From NCBI GenBank assembly GCA_022360715.1, contig JAKSCG010000025.1:1-64000 (forward strand): a DNA stretch of 64,000 bases. The letters run 5' to 3'. The notes under the pieces are model-generated. The model was given only the letters and a program-made list of their open reading frames with translations, was not told the DNA's origin and made no database searches. This document shows positions 35,570 through 45,534 of this stretch, piece after piece (within the stretch, counting starts at the first letter, position 1; each line of letters opens with the position of its first letter). Position numbers and translations under genes: made by a program. The stretch comes from Halanaerobiales bacterium (GTDB taxonomy: Bacteria > Bacillota > Halanaerobiia > Halanaerobiales > DTU029).

Positions 35570-36700
35570 ATGGAAACTAATCCAGAAATAGTCTTTCCGG
35601 AAAAACAAAACCCGCTTGAAAGCGAGATCTACCTTGCCTCACAATGGGAGTTGATCTGGCGGAGGTTTAAACGACATAAGTTAGCTATTGCCGGCCTGGT
35701 AATTTTAATTATAATTTATACTATGGCCATCTTCTGTGGCTTCTTTTCTCCTTATAGCCCATATTTATATAATGCCGATTATATCAATGCCCCACCCCAG
35801 ACCCTGCAATTCTTTGATCAGGACGGTTTTCATTTTCGCCCCTTTGTTTACGGATATGAAGTGAGCCGAGATCCGGAAACTTTTCGGATGGAGTATCAAA
35901 TTGACCACAGCAAGAAATACCCGGTTTATTTTCTGGTTCGGGGAGATCGTTATAAATTGTTAGGGATCTGGGAAACGGATCTCCATTTATTTGGGGTCAA
36001 AGAAGGACATATCTTCCTTCTAGGGGCAGATCCGATGGGCCGGGATCTGCTGTCAAGGGTCTTATATGGGGCCAGGATCTCTACTTCAATTGGTTTTATC
36101 GGAGTATTTTTAAGTTTTGTGCTGGGAATCGGTTTTGGAGGGATCTCCGGTTTATATGGGGGGGCCATTGATAACTTGATTCAGCGGATGATTGAATTTA
36201 TTAAAAGCATCCCGTCAATACCCCTCTGGATGGGTCTGGCCGCGGCCCTGCCCCAGGACTGGACGGTAATCCAGGTATATTTTGCAATTACGATTATTTT
36301 GTCTTTAAAGGGATGGACCGGTTTGGCCCGCGAGGTCAGGAGTAAATTTATGTCACTGCGGGAGGAAGATTTTATTTTATCGGCCCGGCTGATCGGGGCC
36401 AGTAAAACCAGGATTATCACCCAGCATATGATCCCTTCCTTTTTAAGTCATATTATTGCTCAGGTAACATTAGCCATACCGGGGATGATCCTCGGTGAAA
36501 CCTCTTTAAGTTTTCTTGGATTGGGGATCCGCCCACCGGCGATTAGCTGGGGTTCGTTATTACAGGCAGCCCAGAATGTCAGGACAGTTGCCCTGACCCC
36601 CTGGCTATTGTTACCCGGAGTTTTTGTTATTATCACTGTTTTAGCCTTTAATTTCCTCGGTGATGGCTTGCGCGATGCGGCTGATCCTTATGGGAAATAG
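35570..36700 (+). CDS. Oligosaccharide/peptide ABC permease, DppC type
   Basis: This 376-residue permease has the N-terminal RRFKRHKLAIAGLVIL segment, LLGADPMGRDLLSRVLYGARIS, and the EAA loop. A long insert between the first two helices (about 60-150) is typical of the GsiD/DppC forms used for oligosaccharides. Confidence 0.94.
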   Translation: METNPEIVFPEKQNPLESEIYLASQWELIWRRFKRHKLAIAGLVILIIIYTMAIFCGFFSPYSPYLYNADYINAPPQTLQFFDQDGFHFRPFVYGYEVSRDPETFRMEYQIDHSKKYPVYFLVRGDRYKLLGIWETDLHLFGVKEGHIFLLGADPMGRDLLSRVLYGARISTSIGFIGVFLSFVLGIGFGGISGLYGGAIDNLIQRMIEFIKSIPSIPLWMGLAAALPQDWTVIQVYFAITIILSLKGWTGLAREVRSKFMSLREEDFILSARLIGASKTRIITQHMIPSFLSHIIAQVTLAIPGMILGETSLSFLGLGIRPPAISWGSLLQAAQNVRTVALTPWLLLPGVFVIITVLAFNFLGDGLRDAADPYGK

Positions 36701-36732
36701 TGTGAGCAAGGAAGGAAGGTGACACCAGTTTA

Positions 36733-37746
36733 GTGAAAAATTTACTGGAGATCAAAGATTTAAAAATAAATTTTAATACGGAAGAGGGGATAGTCAGGGC
36801 CGTTAGAGGGGCCAGTATCCGGATCGATAAAAATATTATCCACGGTTTAGTCGGGGAGAGCGGCTGTGGTAAAAGCGTTACCGCCCGGTCGGTTTTAAAT
36901 ATTTTAGCCGCTAATGCCGAGATTATCGGGGGAGAGACCTTATATCACCACCAGGGGGAAATAGTTGATCTCTCTAAACTGCACCCTGACGGTAAGGAAG
37001 TACGAAAGTTCAGGTGGCGTGATATCTCAATGATCTTTCAGGAACCGATGACTTCCTTTAGTCCGGTTCATACCATTGGTAATCAGATCATGGAAGCTAT
37101 TTTGCTCCATTCCGATTTGAGTCAGGTTGCAGCGAGAACCCATGCGATCAACATGTTGGAGCGAGTCGGTATTCCCGACCCGGCGAAACGGATCGATGAG
37201 TATCCCCATCAGCTGAGTGGTGGGATGCGCCAGCGGGCCATGATCGCGATGGCACTCTCCGGCAACCCCAAACTGCTGATTGCCGATGAACCGACAACAG
37301 CCCTTGATGTAACGATCCAGGCCCAGATTATTGACTTGATGAAACAGATGAAAGATGAGCTGGGGATGTCGATTATGATTATCACCCATGATATGGGTGT
37401 AATAGCGGAGATGGCTGATTATGTTTCGGTGATGTATCTGGGGAAAGTGGTTGAAAGTGCACCGGTAGTGGAGTTATTTTATAATCCCCTCCACCCTTAT
37501 ACTAAAGCCTTGTTAAAATCAATCCCGACGATCAATAGTAAAAGAGAAGAGAAATTAACGGCAATCGCCGGTACAGTACCCGATGCTTATTGTATTCCCG
37601 ATGGATGTGCTTTTTACCCGCGTTGTTCCCAATACAAGCCGGGCGTATGTGACCGGAGCGAGCCTAATTTGACGGAGATAGCAACCGACCATCAAGTTGC
37701 TTGCATTATGTATCATGGTGAGGTGGAAACTGATGGAGGAAAATAA
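36733..37746 (+). CDS. Opp-type ABC ATPase (OppD/DppD)
   Basis: This 337-residue ATPase has Walker [10 protein letters not shown], signature LSGGMRQR, Walker [15 protein letters not shown], and the C-terminal oligopeptide_trans-type Fe-S-like cysteines ([15 protein letters not shown]). GTG 36733 follows AAGGAAGGTG. The end overlaps the next gene by 14 bases. Confidence 0.95.
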   Translation: MKNLLEIKDLKINFNTEEGIVRAVRGASIRIDKNIIHGLVGESGCGKSVTARSVLNILAANAEIIGGETLYHHQGEIVDLSKLHPDGKEVRKFRWRDISMIFQEPMTSFSPVHTIGNQIMEAILLHSDLSQVAARTHAINMLERVGIPDPAKRIDEYPHQLSGGMRQRAMIAMALSGNPKLLIADEPTTALDVTIQAQIIDLMKQMKDELGMSIMIITHDMGVIAEMADYVSVMYLGKVVESAPVVELFYNPLHPYTKALLKSIPTINSKREEKLTAIAGTVPDAYCIPDGCAFYPRCSQYKPGVCDRSEPNLTEIATDHQVACIMYHGEVETDGGK

Positions 37747-38752
37747 GCTGTTAGAGGTCAGAAATTTAAAAAAGTTCTTTCCGATTAACCGGGGCTTTTT
37801 TAACCGAAAAGTAGGTGAGGTTAAAGCGGTCAACGGGGTCGATTTCAGTATTTATCAAGGAGAAACCTTAGGCTTGGTCGGGGAAAGCGGTTGTGGCAAA
37901 ACTACTTTAGGTCGGGCAATTCTTCGGGCGGTTGAACCGACTTCCGGGCAGGTATTATTCCGGACCGGGGAGGGTAAGGTGGTAGATGTAACCAAAGCTG
38001 AGGACCGACAATTGAAAAAAATCAGGAAAGACATGCAATTAATTTTCCAGGATCCCTATTCCTCCCTAAATCCGCGGATGACGGTTAAAGATCTGGTCGG
38101 TGAACCTTTGCTGGTTAATAAAATAGCCAGGGGGAAAGGGTTGCAACAAAAAATTATTGAACTGATTGAACAGGTTGATCTTCGGCCGGAATATATGGAC
38201 CGCTACCCCCATGCCTTTAGTGGAGGTCAGCGCCAACGAATTGGAATTGCCCGGGTTTTGTCTTTGAATCCGCGGTTTATTGTTTGTGATGAAGCGGTTT
38301 CGGCGCTTGATGTTTCAATTCAAGCCCAGATTATTAATCTCTTACAGGAACTACAACAAAAATACAAGTTAACTTATCTCTTTATCGCCCATGATCTCAG
38401 TTTAGTAAAATATCTCTGTGATCGAATTATCGTGATGTATCTGGGTAAAATAGTGGAAATTGCCGATAGTGAGCAGCTTTTTACTCAGACCAGACATCCC
38501 TATACTGAGGCCCTTCTTTCCGCCGTTCCCCGGGTCGATCCCAAACGTAAATCTAGTAAAATAATTCTTAAAGGAGAAGTTCCCAGCCCGATTAATCCAC
38601 CGGCCGGTTGTTATTTTCATCCTCGTTGTAATTATGTACAAGAAAAATGTCGCCGGGAAGAACCGCTCTTTAGAAATGTCGGACAAGAGGGTGAGGAACA
38701 TTATGTTTCCTGCCATTGGGCTGAACAATTAGGGCCTAAAGAGGTGATGTAA
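37733..38752 (+). CDS. Opp-type ABC ATPase (OppF/DppF)
   Basis: This 339-residue partner ATPase has [35 protein letters not shown], and the C-terminal cysteine group [18 protein letters not shown] 37733 is chosen because GGTGAGGTGG lies about 7 bases upstream; a longer frame from TTG 37697 is less likely. Confidence 0.94.
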   Translation: MEENKLLEVRNLKKFFPINRGFFNRKVGEVKAVNGVDFSIYQGETLGLVGESGCGKTTLGRAILRAVEPTSGQVLFRTGEGKVVDVTKAEDRQLKKIRKDMQLIFQDPYSSLNPRMTVKDLVGEPLLVNKIARGKGLQQKIIELIEQVDLRPEYMDRYPHAFSGGQRQRIGIARVLSLNPRFIVCDEAVSALDVSIQAQIINLLQELQQKYKLTYLFIAHDLSLVKYLCDRIIVMYLGKIVEIADSEQLFTQTRHPYTEALLSAVPRVDPKRKSSKIILKGEVPSPINPPAGCYFHPRCNYVQEKCRREEPLFRNVGQEGEEHYVSCHWAEQLGPKEVM

Positions 38753-38822
38753 AAAGGAGGGGGTTTATGGCAACAAACTTGTTCACAATCAGTCTATAAT
38801 AAAATTAGGAGGGAAGCTACTA

Positions 38823-40820
38823 ATGAAGAAAAGTATTTTATTGTTAGTATTCTTGATTTTGTTTGTGGGCAATAGCGGAGTTGAGGGCGCGGAATGGCAA
38901 GGTACAGATATTTATTCCGAAACAGCAATTCAGTACAGTACTGCGGAACAGTTTGAAGCAAAAACCGGGAAAACGATTGACCAATATAACGAGGCCCCGG
39001 AATTTGCAGAGATGGTCAAACAGGGAGAATTACCCCCAATCGAACAGCGTCTGCCCGACAACCCGGTGGTAATTGAACCGGCCGAAAATATCGGGCTCTA
39101 TGGTGGAACCTTAAAAAGGGTCTGGAAGGGTCCCTCAGATCGATGGGGAGTACGAAAACTATTTGGGGAAAGATTTGTAACCGGTGCTCCCGATAGACGG
39201 GTCCACCCTAATGTCGCCGAAAGTTGGGAGATTGTTGATCAGGGAAAGACTTATATTTTCCATCTGAGGAAAGGTCTAAAATGGTCGGATGGACATCCGG
39301 TGACAGCTGATGATGCCATGTTCTGGTGGGAGGTTCGAAATGACAAGGAACTAGACGGAATTTTTGGTCCTCCTAAATCTGATTTTTATATCAATGATCA
39401 ACTTTGTGAATGGAAAAAGATTGATGACTATACCTTCAGTGTGTCCTTTGTTGCTCCGCATGCTACTTTTCTGGAATTTATTGCCAGCGAAGGTAAGGCC
39501 CGGATGATTATGCCTAAACATTATATGGAGAAATTCTATCCCCGCTACACACCGTTAAAAGAAGTAAATAAAATTGTGCAAAAAGAGGGTCATGATGACT
39601 GGAAAAAATTGATGGAAGCCAAGTGGAGTTGGCCGGATATGAATCCTAATCGTCCGACGATAACCGCCTGGATTCCGGCCAATGAGCCAAGTGAAAGCTT
39701 TTTCATAATGAAGAGGAATCCCTATTACTGGAAGATTGACTCAGCGGGTAATCAACTCCCCTATATCGAAAAAATAGCTCATGAACAGGTCACCGATAAA
39801 GAAATTATGACGATGCGGGTAATTAGCGGTGAGGTGGATTTCCAAAACAGGCACATGTCTTTTGATAACTATCCTTTGTATATGGAGAACAGGGAAAAAG
39901 GCAACTATCGGGTGATGAATATTCCTGATATTAAGCTGGGTGAGAGTAAAACGGTGATCTTTATTAATTTGAATATTCAAGATCAAGTAAAAGCAGAGAT
40001 CTTCAATAACGATCAATTCCGGAAGGCCCTTTCATTGGGGATCAACCGAGAAGTAATTATCGGCATGTTTTTCTTTGGCCAGGCAATCCCCTTCCAGGCT
40101 GCTTTTCCAGCTGAAACCCCCTTCTATGATCAGGAATGGGCTCAGGCTTATATTGATTACGACCCGGAGAGGGCTAATCAGATGTTGGATCAGATTGGCT
40201 TAAAGTGGGGAGATAATAAATATCGACAGTACCCGGATGGTAGTACCTTGACTGTGTCGATCGAGCTTACTGATGGCAAAGATGTTAATATCTATGAGTT
40301 GGTCAAAGATAATTGGAAAGATATTGGCGTTAATTTGCAGATTAATACACCGGAACGTTCCCTGCGTGAGGAAAGGACTGAACACGGTAATTTTGAGTTA
40401 GCTGCCTGGAGTTTTGATACAAGTGACCGGCCGGACTTACTCGGCAAACACTGGTCTGTTTCTAAAAACGAATCAGGTGTGCATTGGGGCCCGTTATACA
40501 ATAAATGGTACCGGACCGGGGGAAAAGATGGGGTAGAACCACCGGCTGAGATTGCCAGACTTAATCAAATATACATGCAATTAAAATCAACACCTGATTT
40601 TGACCAGCGGAAGGAATTAATGCAGGAAGTAATTGATTTCCATAAAGAGCATATTTTTATGATCGGTATGGCTGGGATTCCTTCTGATTCTACGAATAGT
40701 CCAGGAAGCATTGTTATTGTCGATGAGCGGCTTAGAAATGTTAAACCATGGCCGATCGTTGGTGTCTTATCACGCGGTGCGGGCATTTCAATGATTCAAC
40801 AATTCTATTTTGAACCATAA
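38823..40820 (+). CDS. ABC solute-binding protein (SBP_bac_5), oligomer importer
   Basis: This 665-residue precursor has a signal peptide (KKSILLLVFLILFVGNSGVEGA, no lipobox Cys). The mature part is a family 5 binding protein (motif AESWEIVDQGKTYIFHLRKG near 130) of the larger, over-600-residue type common for oligosaccharides. It is the only clearly exported protein of the locus. GGAGGG precedes ATG 38823. Confidence 0.93.
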   Translation: MKKSILLLVFLILFVGNSGVEGAEWQGTDIYSETAIQYSTAEQFEAKTGKTIDQYNEAPEFAEMVKQGELPPIEQRLPDNPVVIEPAENIGLYGGTLKRVWKGPSDRWGVRKLFGERFVTGAPDRRVHPNVAESWEIVDQGKTYIFHLRKGLKWSDGHPVTADDAMFWWEVRNDKELDGIFGPPKSDFYINDQLCEWKKIDDYTFSVSFVAPHATFLEFIASEGKARMIMPKHYMEKFYPRYTPLKEVNKIVQKEGHDDWKKLMEAKWSWPDMNPNRPTITAWIPANEPSESFFIMKRNPYYWKIDSAGNQLPYIEKIAHEQVTDKEIMTMRVISGEVDFQNRHMSFDNYPLYMENREKGNYRVMNIPDIKLGESKTVIFINLNIQDQVKAEIFNNDQFRKALSLGINREVIIGMFFFGQAIPFQAAFPAETPFYDQEWAQAYIDYDPERANQMLDQIGLKWGDNKYRQYPDGSTLTVSIELTDGKDVNIYELVKDNWKDIGVNLQINTPERSLREERTEHGNFELAAWSFDTSDRPDLLGKHWSVSKNESGVHWGPLYNKWYRTGGKDGVEPPAEIARLNQIYMQLKSTPDFDQRKELMQEVIDFHKEHIFMIGMAGIPSDSTNSPGSIVIVDERLRNVKPWPIVGVLSRGAGISMIQQFYFEP

Positions 40821-40854
40821 GCTAATCATGCTGTTTGAAGATTGATTTAAAAAA

Positions 40855-40898
40855 TGCCTCTTATCAATCTACATGGTGAGGGGCAGCTTTTTTATTCT
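40855..40898 (+). terminator. Hairpin terminator after the ABC binding protein gene
   Basis: TGCCTC-N-TATCA pairs with TGGTGAGGGGCA (with G:T pairs) followed by a T-rich run. Expression of the following HAD/GH28 genes may depend on read-through or on a promoter I did not identify. Confidence 0.7.
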
Positions 40899-40924
40899 TT
40901 TAATTAATGGGAGGAAGGATGCTA

Positions 40925-41464
40925 ATGGGAGCTAGAATTAAAGCAATTTTGTTCGACCTTGGTGATGTAATTATGAAGGAAGCAACTGAAGTCAAGGATC
41001 ATAATGATGTAACCCTGACTGCCGAGTTGGTTCCCGGAGCGAAAGAGACTTTAGTTGAATTAAGGGAGAGAGGCTACCGGCTGGCTCTGGTTGCTGACAC
41101 TAAGGTTGGTACTTATCAAAATGTCTTAAAACAACACGGCCTGTTTGACCTGTTTGAGACTTTTGCTATTTCCGAAGAGGTCGGTTGTTTAAAACCGGAC
41201 CCCCGGATCTTCAAAACAGCCCTGACCAGTCTAAATATTTCCGAAAAAAACTATAACGCGGTAATTATGGTCGGGAATAATCTGGAACGTGATATTAACG
41301 GCGCCAACCGCCTGGGGCTTATTTCTGTCTGGAGCAACTGGAATCGTCAGGCTCGTTATCGAAGCAAACCGGCCGAAGCTGATCAGTTTCCGGATTATAC
41401 GATCGGTACCTTGCCCGGTTTACTGGAGATAATTGAGCCGATTGAAAGGGGCTTAATTAATTGA
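40925..41464 (+). CDS. HAD-family phosphatase
   Basis: This 179-residue HAD hydrolase has motif I FDLGDVIMK (nucleophile Asp followed by G rather than the usual GTL), motif II VADTK, Lys in GCLKPDPRIF, and motif IV MVGNNLERDINGA. ATG 40925 has GGAAGG 6 bases ahead; two earlier in-frame ATGs overlap the ribosome site. It may dephosphorylate a sugar phosphate from the pathway. The stop overlaps the GH28 start. Confidence 0.88.
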   Translation: MGARIKAILFDLGDVIMKEATEVKDHNDVTLTAELVPGAKETLVELRERGYRLALVADTKVGTYQNVLKQHGLFDLFETFAISEEVGCLKPDPRIFKTALTSLNISEKNYNAVIMVGNNLERDINGANRLGLISVWSNWNRQARYRSKPAEADQFPDYTIGTLPGLLEIIEPIERGLIN

Positions 41465-42849
41465 AGTCAAATAATTGTTATCTGGTTACAGATTATGGGG
41501 CAGTCGGTGATCAGCAAACACTTAATACTAAATTTATCCAGCAAACAATCGATCTGGTTGCCCAAAAGGGGGGAGGAGTAGTTGTTATTCCCCCGGGCCA
41601 GTACCTGACCGGGACAATTTTCCTGCCCAGTAAGACCGTCCTGGAGATTCAAAGCGGGGCGGTGCTGATTGCTTCCCCTGATTTAAAGGATTATCCCCCG
41701 CTGGAGCATGGTCATAATAAAGACCGTCAGCCTTACCACCTGATTGTGCTTGATCAAGTAGAGGATGTCTGGATCAGGGGTGGGGGTAGGATCGAAGGGT
41801 CTGGTCAGGAATTCTGGTATCCCCGGGTTGGTCCCGGGGCCAGACCCGGGAATTATCACTGGTATCGGGAACGGGAAAAAAGGGTTAGTCCCTTGATCGA
41901 AGTTGTCCGCTCCCGTAAGATCAAGCTACAGGATATTACAATTACAAATTCTCCCGGTTGGACCTGTCATTTCCATTGTTGTCAGTCCGTCCAGATCAAT
42001 CGAATCCGGATTTACAATCATAAATTTGGTCCCAATACCGACGGCCTGGACATTAACGGTTGTCGCGATGTATTGATCAGTGATTGTCAGATCGAAACCG
42101 GTGATGATGCCATTGTCCTGAAAACAACTCCGGATAGTCATAGTTGTGAAAGGGTTACGATCAGCAATTGTATTTTACAGAGCAACTGTGTGGCTTTAAA
42201 ACTGGGGGCCAAAGAATCTTATCATGATATCCGGGAGATTACGATCAGCAATTGTATTGTCCATCACAGCAACCGGGTTCTGGGCTTATATTCCTTAAAC
42301 GGAGGGAATTTTGAAGGGATTACCGTTAATAATATTGTCGGTAATACTGATAATGGGATGTTCCTCACCCTCCCGATCCATTTTGATTTACGCCGGAATA
42401 ATCATGGTGCCGGGAAAATCAGCCATGTTCAGATCAGCAATTTTATAGCCAGGGGCCAGGGCCGGGTCTTGTTGACAGCGGAAGCCGGGACTCAACTCAG
42501 TAATATCTTTCTGCGCGATATCCATCTTAGCTATCCCGGACTGGAAGATGCGGCGGAACTAATCGACATATTGCCCAGTGGGAGCGGGACATATTCTAAT
42601 AACAATCCGGCGGCCCGGCAAACCAGGGCAGCATTTATTGCTGAAAATGTCTCCAATCTCTTTCTCGACAATTTAACGGTCGACTGGCCGGAAAAATCTT
42701 ATCGCTTTGATTATTATGCCTTTTGGGGCAGGAATCTGCGCGGGGGATTTTTGAATCTACCGTTGCTCAGGGGTTTTAAAGGCGGGGATATATGTTGCTT
42801 CGATAACTGTCAGCTTGATTATAAACAAGACGTGGGAAGGAGAGTGTGA
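41461..42849 (+). CDS. Polygalacturonase-type glycoside hydrolase, GH28, cytoplasmic
   Basis: This 462-residue beta-helix enzyme has the GH28 catalytic set NTDGLD, GDDAIVLK and a later G-x-x-SYHDIREITI region. The N-terminus VTDYGAVGD is typical. There is no signal peptide, so it should cut imported oligogalacturonides or rhamnogalacturonan pieces inside the cell, probably as an exo-enzyme. TTG 41461 overlaps the HAD stop. Confidence 0.94.
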   Translation: MKSNNCYLVTDYGAVGDQQTLNTKFIQQTIDLVAQKGGGVVVIPPGQYLTGTIFLPSKTVLEIQSGAVLIASPDLKDYPPLEHGHNKDRQPYHLIVLDQVEDVWIRGGGRIEGSGQEFWYPRVGPGARPGNYHWYREREKRVSPLIEVVRSRKIKLQDITITNSPGWTCHFHCCQSVQINRIRIYNHKFGPNTDGLDINGCRDVLISDCQIETGDDAIVLKTTPDSHSCERVTISNCILQSNCVALKLGAKESYHDIREITISNCIVHHSNRVLGLYSLNGGNFEGITVNNIVGNTDNGMFLTLPIHFDLRRNNHGAGKISHVQISNFIARGQGRVLLTAEAGTQLSNIFLRDIHLSYPGLEDAAELIDILPSGSGTYSNNNPAARQTRAAFIAENVSNLFLDNLTVDWPEKSYRFDYYAFWGRNLRGGFLNLPLLRGFKGGDICCFDNCQLDYKQDVGRRV

Positions 42850-43637
42850 TGAAAACTGGTAAGCAGGCGCAGCTCGCTCAGGAATCTGTCCCGTTGCTTT
42901 GTTTTGATAACCGTGAACCCTTTTTACCGGTTCTGGTCGGGTATACGGTTGCATTCAGCAGGCAGGCTTCTCCCTCATTTAAACGGGAATTAACTCCCCG
43001 ACCCGGGGGGATGATCATTGAGTATGCAATTTACTGGGACTGGGAAATAGGGCATCATTATGACTTAGAACACCTCTGGGTCTATCGTTCGGCGGCCGGT
43101 CAGATTGAGCTGGTGGAAGGGAGTGCCCACGGGATCTATCTATCACTCTGGCCGGCAGCACCGGAGCTGGAGCAGGTCGAATATACGATCAGGAATAAAG
43201 ATCAGGCGGGACGGGCCTGTCTGGTTGAGGATAATGATCCGACTTTCCGGCAAGTTCAGCAAGCCGGGCCAATAACTGTTTATGCTGAACCGGGTAAACA
43301 TGCCTTTGCCCCCCGCCCGGACTGGTTTATCGCCAGAAAAGAGGAAGTGATGAGCAGTTGTACCAGCCGGGCCGGTCAGGGTGGGCTAAGCCGGGGGGTT
43401 TTTGGCGACCGTCTCCGGGCCGGGGAGCAGGACCGGGATGTGCTGGCGCAAAAGTATTTAAAAGAATATTCCTTTATTCCATCATTTCAATTTGGATTAT
43501 CTATTTGGCCGGGGAGAGATCTCCCCTTGCTTCCCTGGGAAGAATTATATAAAATAATTCCGAAGAGAGTGGATTGCTGGATGGCAGCTCTGGCGAAGGG
43601 GCAACGGCAACCGGATAATCTGCCTAATAGTAGTTGA
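42849..43637 (+). CDS. Unknown protein in the pectin locus
   Basis: This 262-residue soluble protein has no signal peptide. A central stretch YAIYWDWEIGHHYDLEHLWV is rich in His, Asp, Glu and Trp and followed by SAHGIYLSLW, looking like a metal or sugar site. I do not recognise the family; a loose likeness to VPS62/NPP1-type HxxDxEH folds is only a visual impression. It overlaps the GH28 stop by one base, so its job is probably linked to the same substrate. Confidence 0.7.
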   Translation: MKTGKQAQLAQESVPLLCFDNREPFLPVLVGYTVAFSRQASPSFKRELTPRPGGMIIEYAIYWDWEIGHHYDLEHLWVYRSAAGQIELVEGSAHGIYLSLWPAAPELEQVEYTIRNKDQAGRACLVEDNDPTFRQVQQAGPITVYAEPGKHAFAPRPDWFIARKEEVMSSCTSRAGQGGLSRGVFGDRLRAGEQDRDVLAQKYLKEYSFIPSFQFGLSIWPGRDLPLLPWEELYKIIPKRVDCWMAALAKGQRQPDNLPNSS

Positions 43638-43660
43638 GAAAAAATTAAGGAGTGATTCAG

Positions 43661-45394
43661 GTGAAATTACCTGTTAAATGGGGGCCGGGCAGCATTTTTG
43701 CTTTCTCCGGCCTGGATGGAGAAAACACCTATCAACATAGTTTGGTCGGAACCCTGACGGCTGATCAACCGGGGATTATTTTTCATACTGCTGTCCGCCG
43801 GGAGTTAAAATTTATGCTGAGCGGCGTTGCGGATCTGAATTATACGATTGTTGCTTCAGATGTGATCAAAGCTGAACTCACCACCAGGACCGGAGAGTCA
43901 GTCCCGTTAGTCCTTATTTTTTATACCCAGGACACGGTGATCGGTTTAACCTCCAGTTATGCCAAGCCGGTACTGCTTTGTTATGACCAGAGTAAGCCGG
44001 AGCGGCCGGGGGCCGGTAAGATCGTTTATAGTACCGGTGCAGAGCATACTGCTTTGCTGGAAGTAGAGGATAAGCACTTATTAAAATTTGCCTTTTCCCT
44101 GAGCCATGATTCGGCTAATGATGCGCTCAACAAGGCTGAACAAGGGCTACAGACTGAGCTTGCTCAGCAACTGGATCAAAAAATAGGGTTTTTTGAGCGA
44201 CTACCGCGCCCGGCTGAACAACTGCCCGCACGGATTGAAAAAACCCTGGCCAAATGTTATTCGGTGATGAAGTCTCAGGTATACTCGGCTGAGGGGATTT
44301 TCCCGGGGAAATGGACTACTCCCGACCGTCTTCCCCACAAAAAGTTATGGCTCTGGGATTCTGTTTTCCATGCCCTGGGGAATCGTTTTATTTCGCCGGA
44401 ACTGGCCCGGGATAGTATTAAAGCAGTTCTGAGCACACAAGTAGCAAGCGGTTTTATTCCCCACCTGGCCTTTCCACCGTCCGAACGCTCGGCTATTACC
44501 CAACCCCCTGTGCTGGCCTGGGGAATTGCTCAATTATATGCCAGTGATAAAAATAGAGAGTTCCTGGCGGCCGGTTACCGGGCAGTTCATCAATACCTGC
44601 ACTGGATTATGGCCAATCGGGACAGCAACCGGAATTATTTATACGAGTGGCAAGTTGCGGCAGATAGTGTGCACTGCCGTTGCGATGAATCAGGGATGGA
44701 CAATTCTCCCCGTTTTGATCAAGTAGTTTTAATGGATTGTATTGATTTTTCCTGTTTTATGGCTAATGAGGCCAGACATATGGCCAAAATTGCTGAAATT
44801 CTTGATTTAACCGATGATTGGATCTATTGGAAGGAGCTCTATCGTCAAATTAAGGAAGCAATTAACACAAACTTATGGGATCAAGAAGATGGTTTTTACT
44901 ATGACCGTATTCTCGCCTCAGGCCAATTAAAGAAAGTCCGGGCTATTTCGTCTTTTTTACCTTTATTTGCAGGAGTAGCTACTGATTACCAGGCTGCAGA
45001 GCTGGTTAAACACCTGACTGATCCAAATTCCTTTAATACCGTTTTGGCTATTCCCAGTATTGCCGTTGCTGATCCGACATTTGGGACTGATATGTGGAGA
45101 GGGCCGGTCTGGATTAACTATAACTATATGATTGCGGAGGGACTCAAGGAATATGGTTATCAGCAACTGGCCGCTGAGATTATCGGAAAAACAATTGAGG
45201 CAATTTCTTTCTGGTATGGTCATGATGGGACCATATATGAATTTTATGATTGTCAGGACCGGGTATCCCCGGCCCGGTTGAACCGAAAGGGTAGTCCGGT
45301 CGAGCCCTATGATTTCCGAATTAAAATGCAAAATATCAGGGACTATGGCTGGTCATCCGCCTTATTTGTCGCGATGGTAATGGAATTTTATTAA
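43661..45394 (+). CDS. GH63/GH37-like (alpha/alpha)6 glycosidase
   Basis: The 577-residue cytoplasmic protein has a beta-sandwich N-terminal part (1-180) and an (alpha/alpha)6 catalytic part with LWLWDSVFHALGN (catalytic Asp candidate), MDNSPRFDQ and WRGPVWINYNYMIAEGL, the pattern of GH63 and mannosylglycerate hydrolase-like enzymes. GTG 43661 has AAGGAG 8 bases upstream; a GTG at 43652 sits on top of that site. It probably removes a terminal alpha-linked sugar from imported oligomers. Confidence 0.85.
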   Translation: MKLPVKWGPGSIFAFSGLDGENTYQHSLVGTLTADQPGIIFHTAVRRELKFMLSGVADLNYTIVASDVIKAELTTRTGESVPLVLIFYTQDTVIGLTSSYAKPVLLCYDQSKPERPGAGKIVYSTGAEHTALLEVEDKHLLKFAFSLSHDSANDALNKAEQGLQTELAQQLDQKIGFFERLPRPAEQLPARIEKTLAKCYSVMKSQVYSAEGIFPGKWTTPDRLPHKKLWLWDSVFHALGNRFISPELARDSIKAVLSTQVASGFIPHLAFPPSERSAITQPPVLAWGIAQLYASDKNREFLAAGYRAVHQYLHWIMANRDSNRNYLYEWQVAADSVHCRCDESGMDNSPRFDQVVLMDCIDFSCFMANEARHMAKIAEILDLTDDWIYWKELYRQIKEAINTNLWDQEDGFYYDRILASGQLKKVRAISSFLPLFAGVATDYQAAELVKHLTDPNSFNTVLAIPSIAVADPTFGTDMWRGPVWINYNYMIAEGLKEYGYQQLAAEIIGKTIEAISFWYGHDGTIYEFYDCQDRVSPARLNRKGSPVEPYDFRIKMQNIRDYGWSSALFVAMVMEFY

Positions 45395-45408
45395 AGATTT
45401 AATAATAA

Positions 45409-45444
45409 ACCGGGTAGACTTTCTTCAGCCGCTACTCGGTTTTT
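45409..45444 (+). terminator. Terminator of the pectin locus
   Basis: ACCGGGTAG / CTACTCGGT stem (one G:T pair) followed by TTTT. Confidence 0.75.
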
Positions 45445-45534
45445 GCCGGATAAAATTATTTTTATTTTCTGCATTTTTATGATATTCTTAATTAAAAGCT
45501 TAATTTTTAACTATCGCAGGGGGGGAGAGATTTG

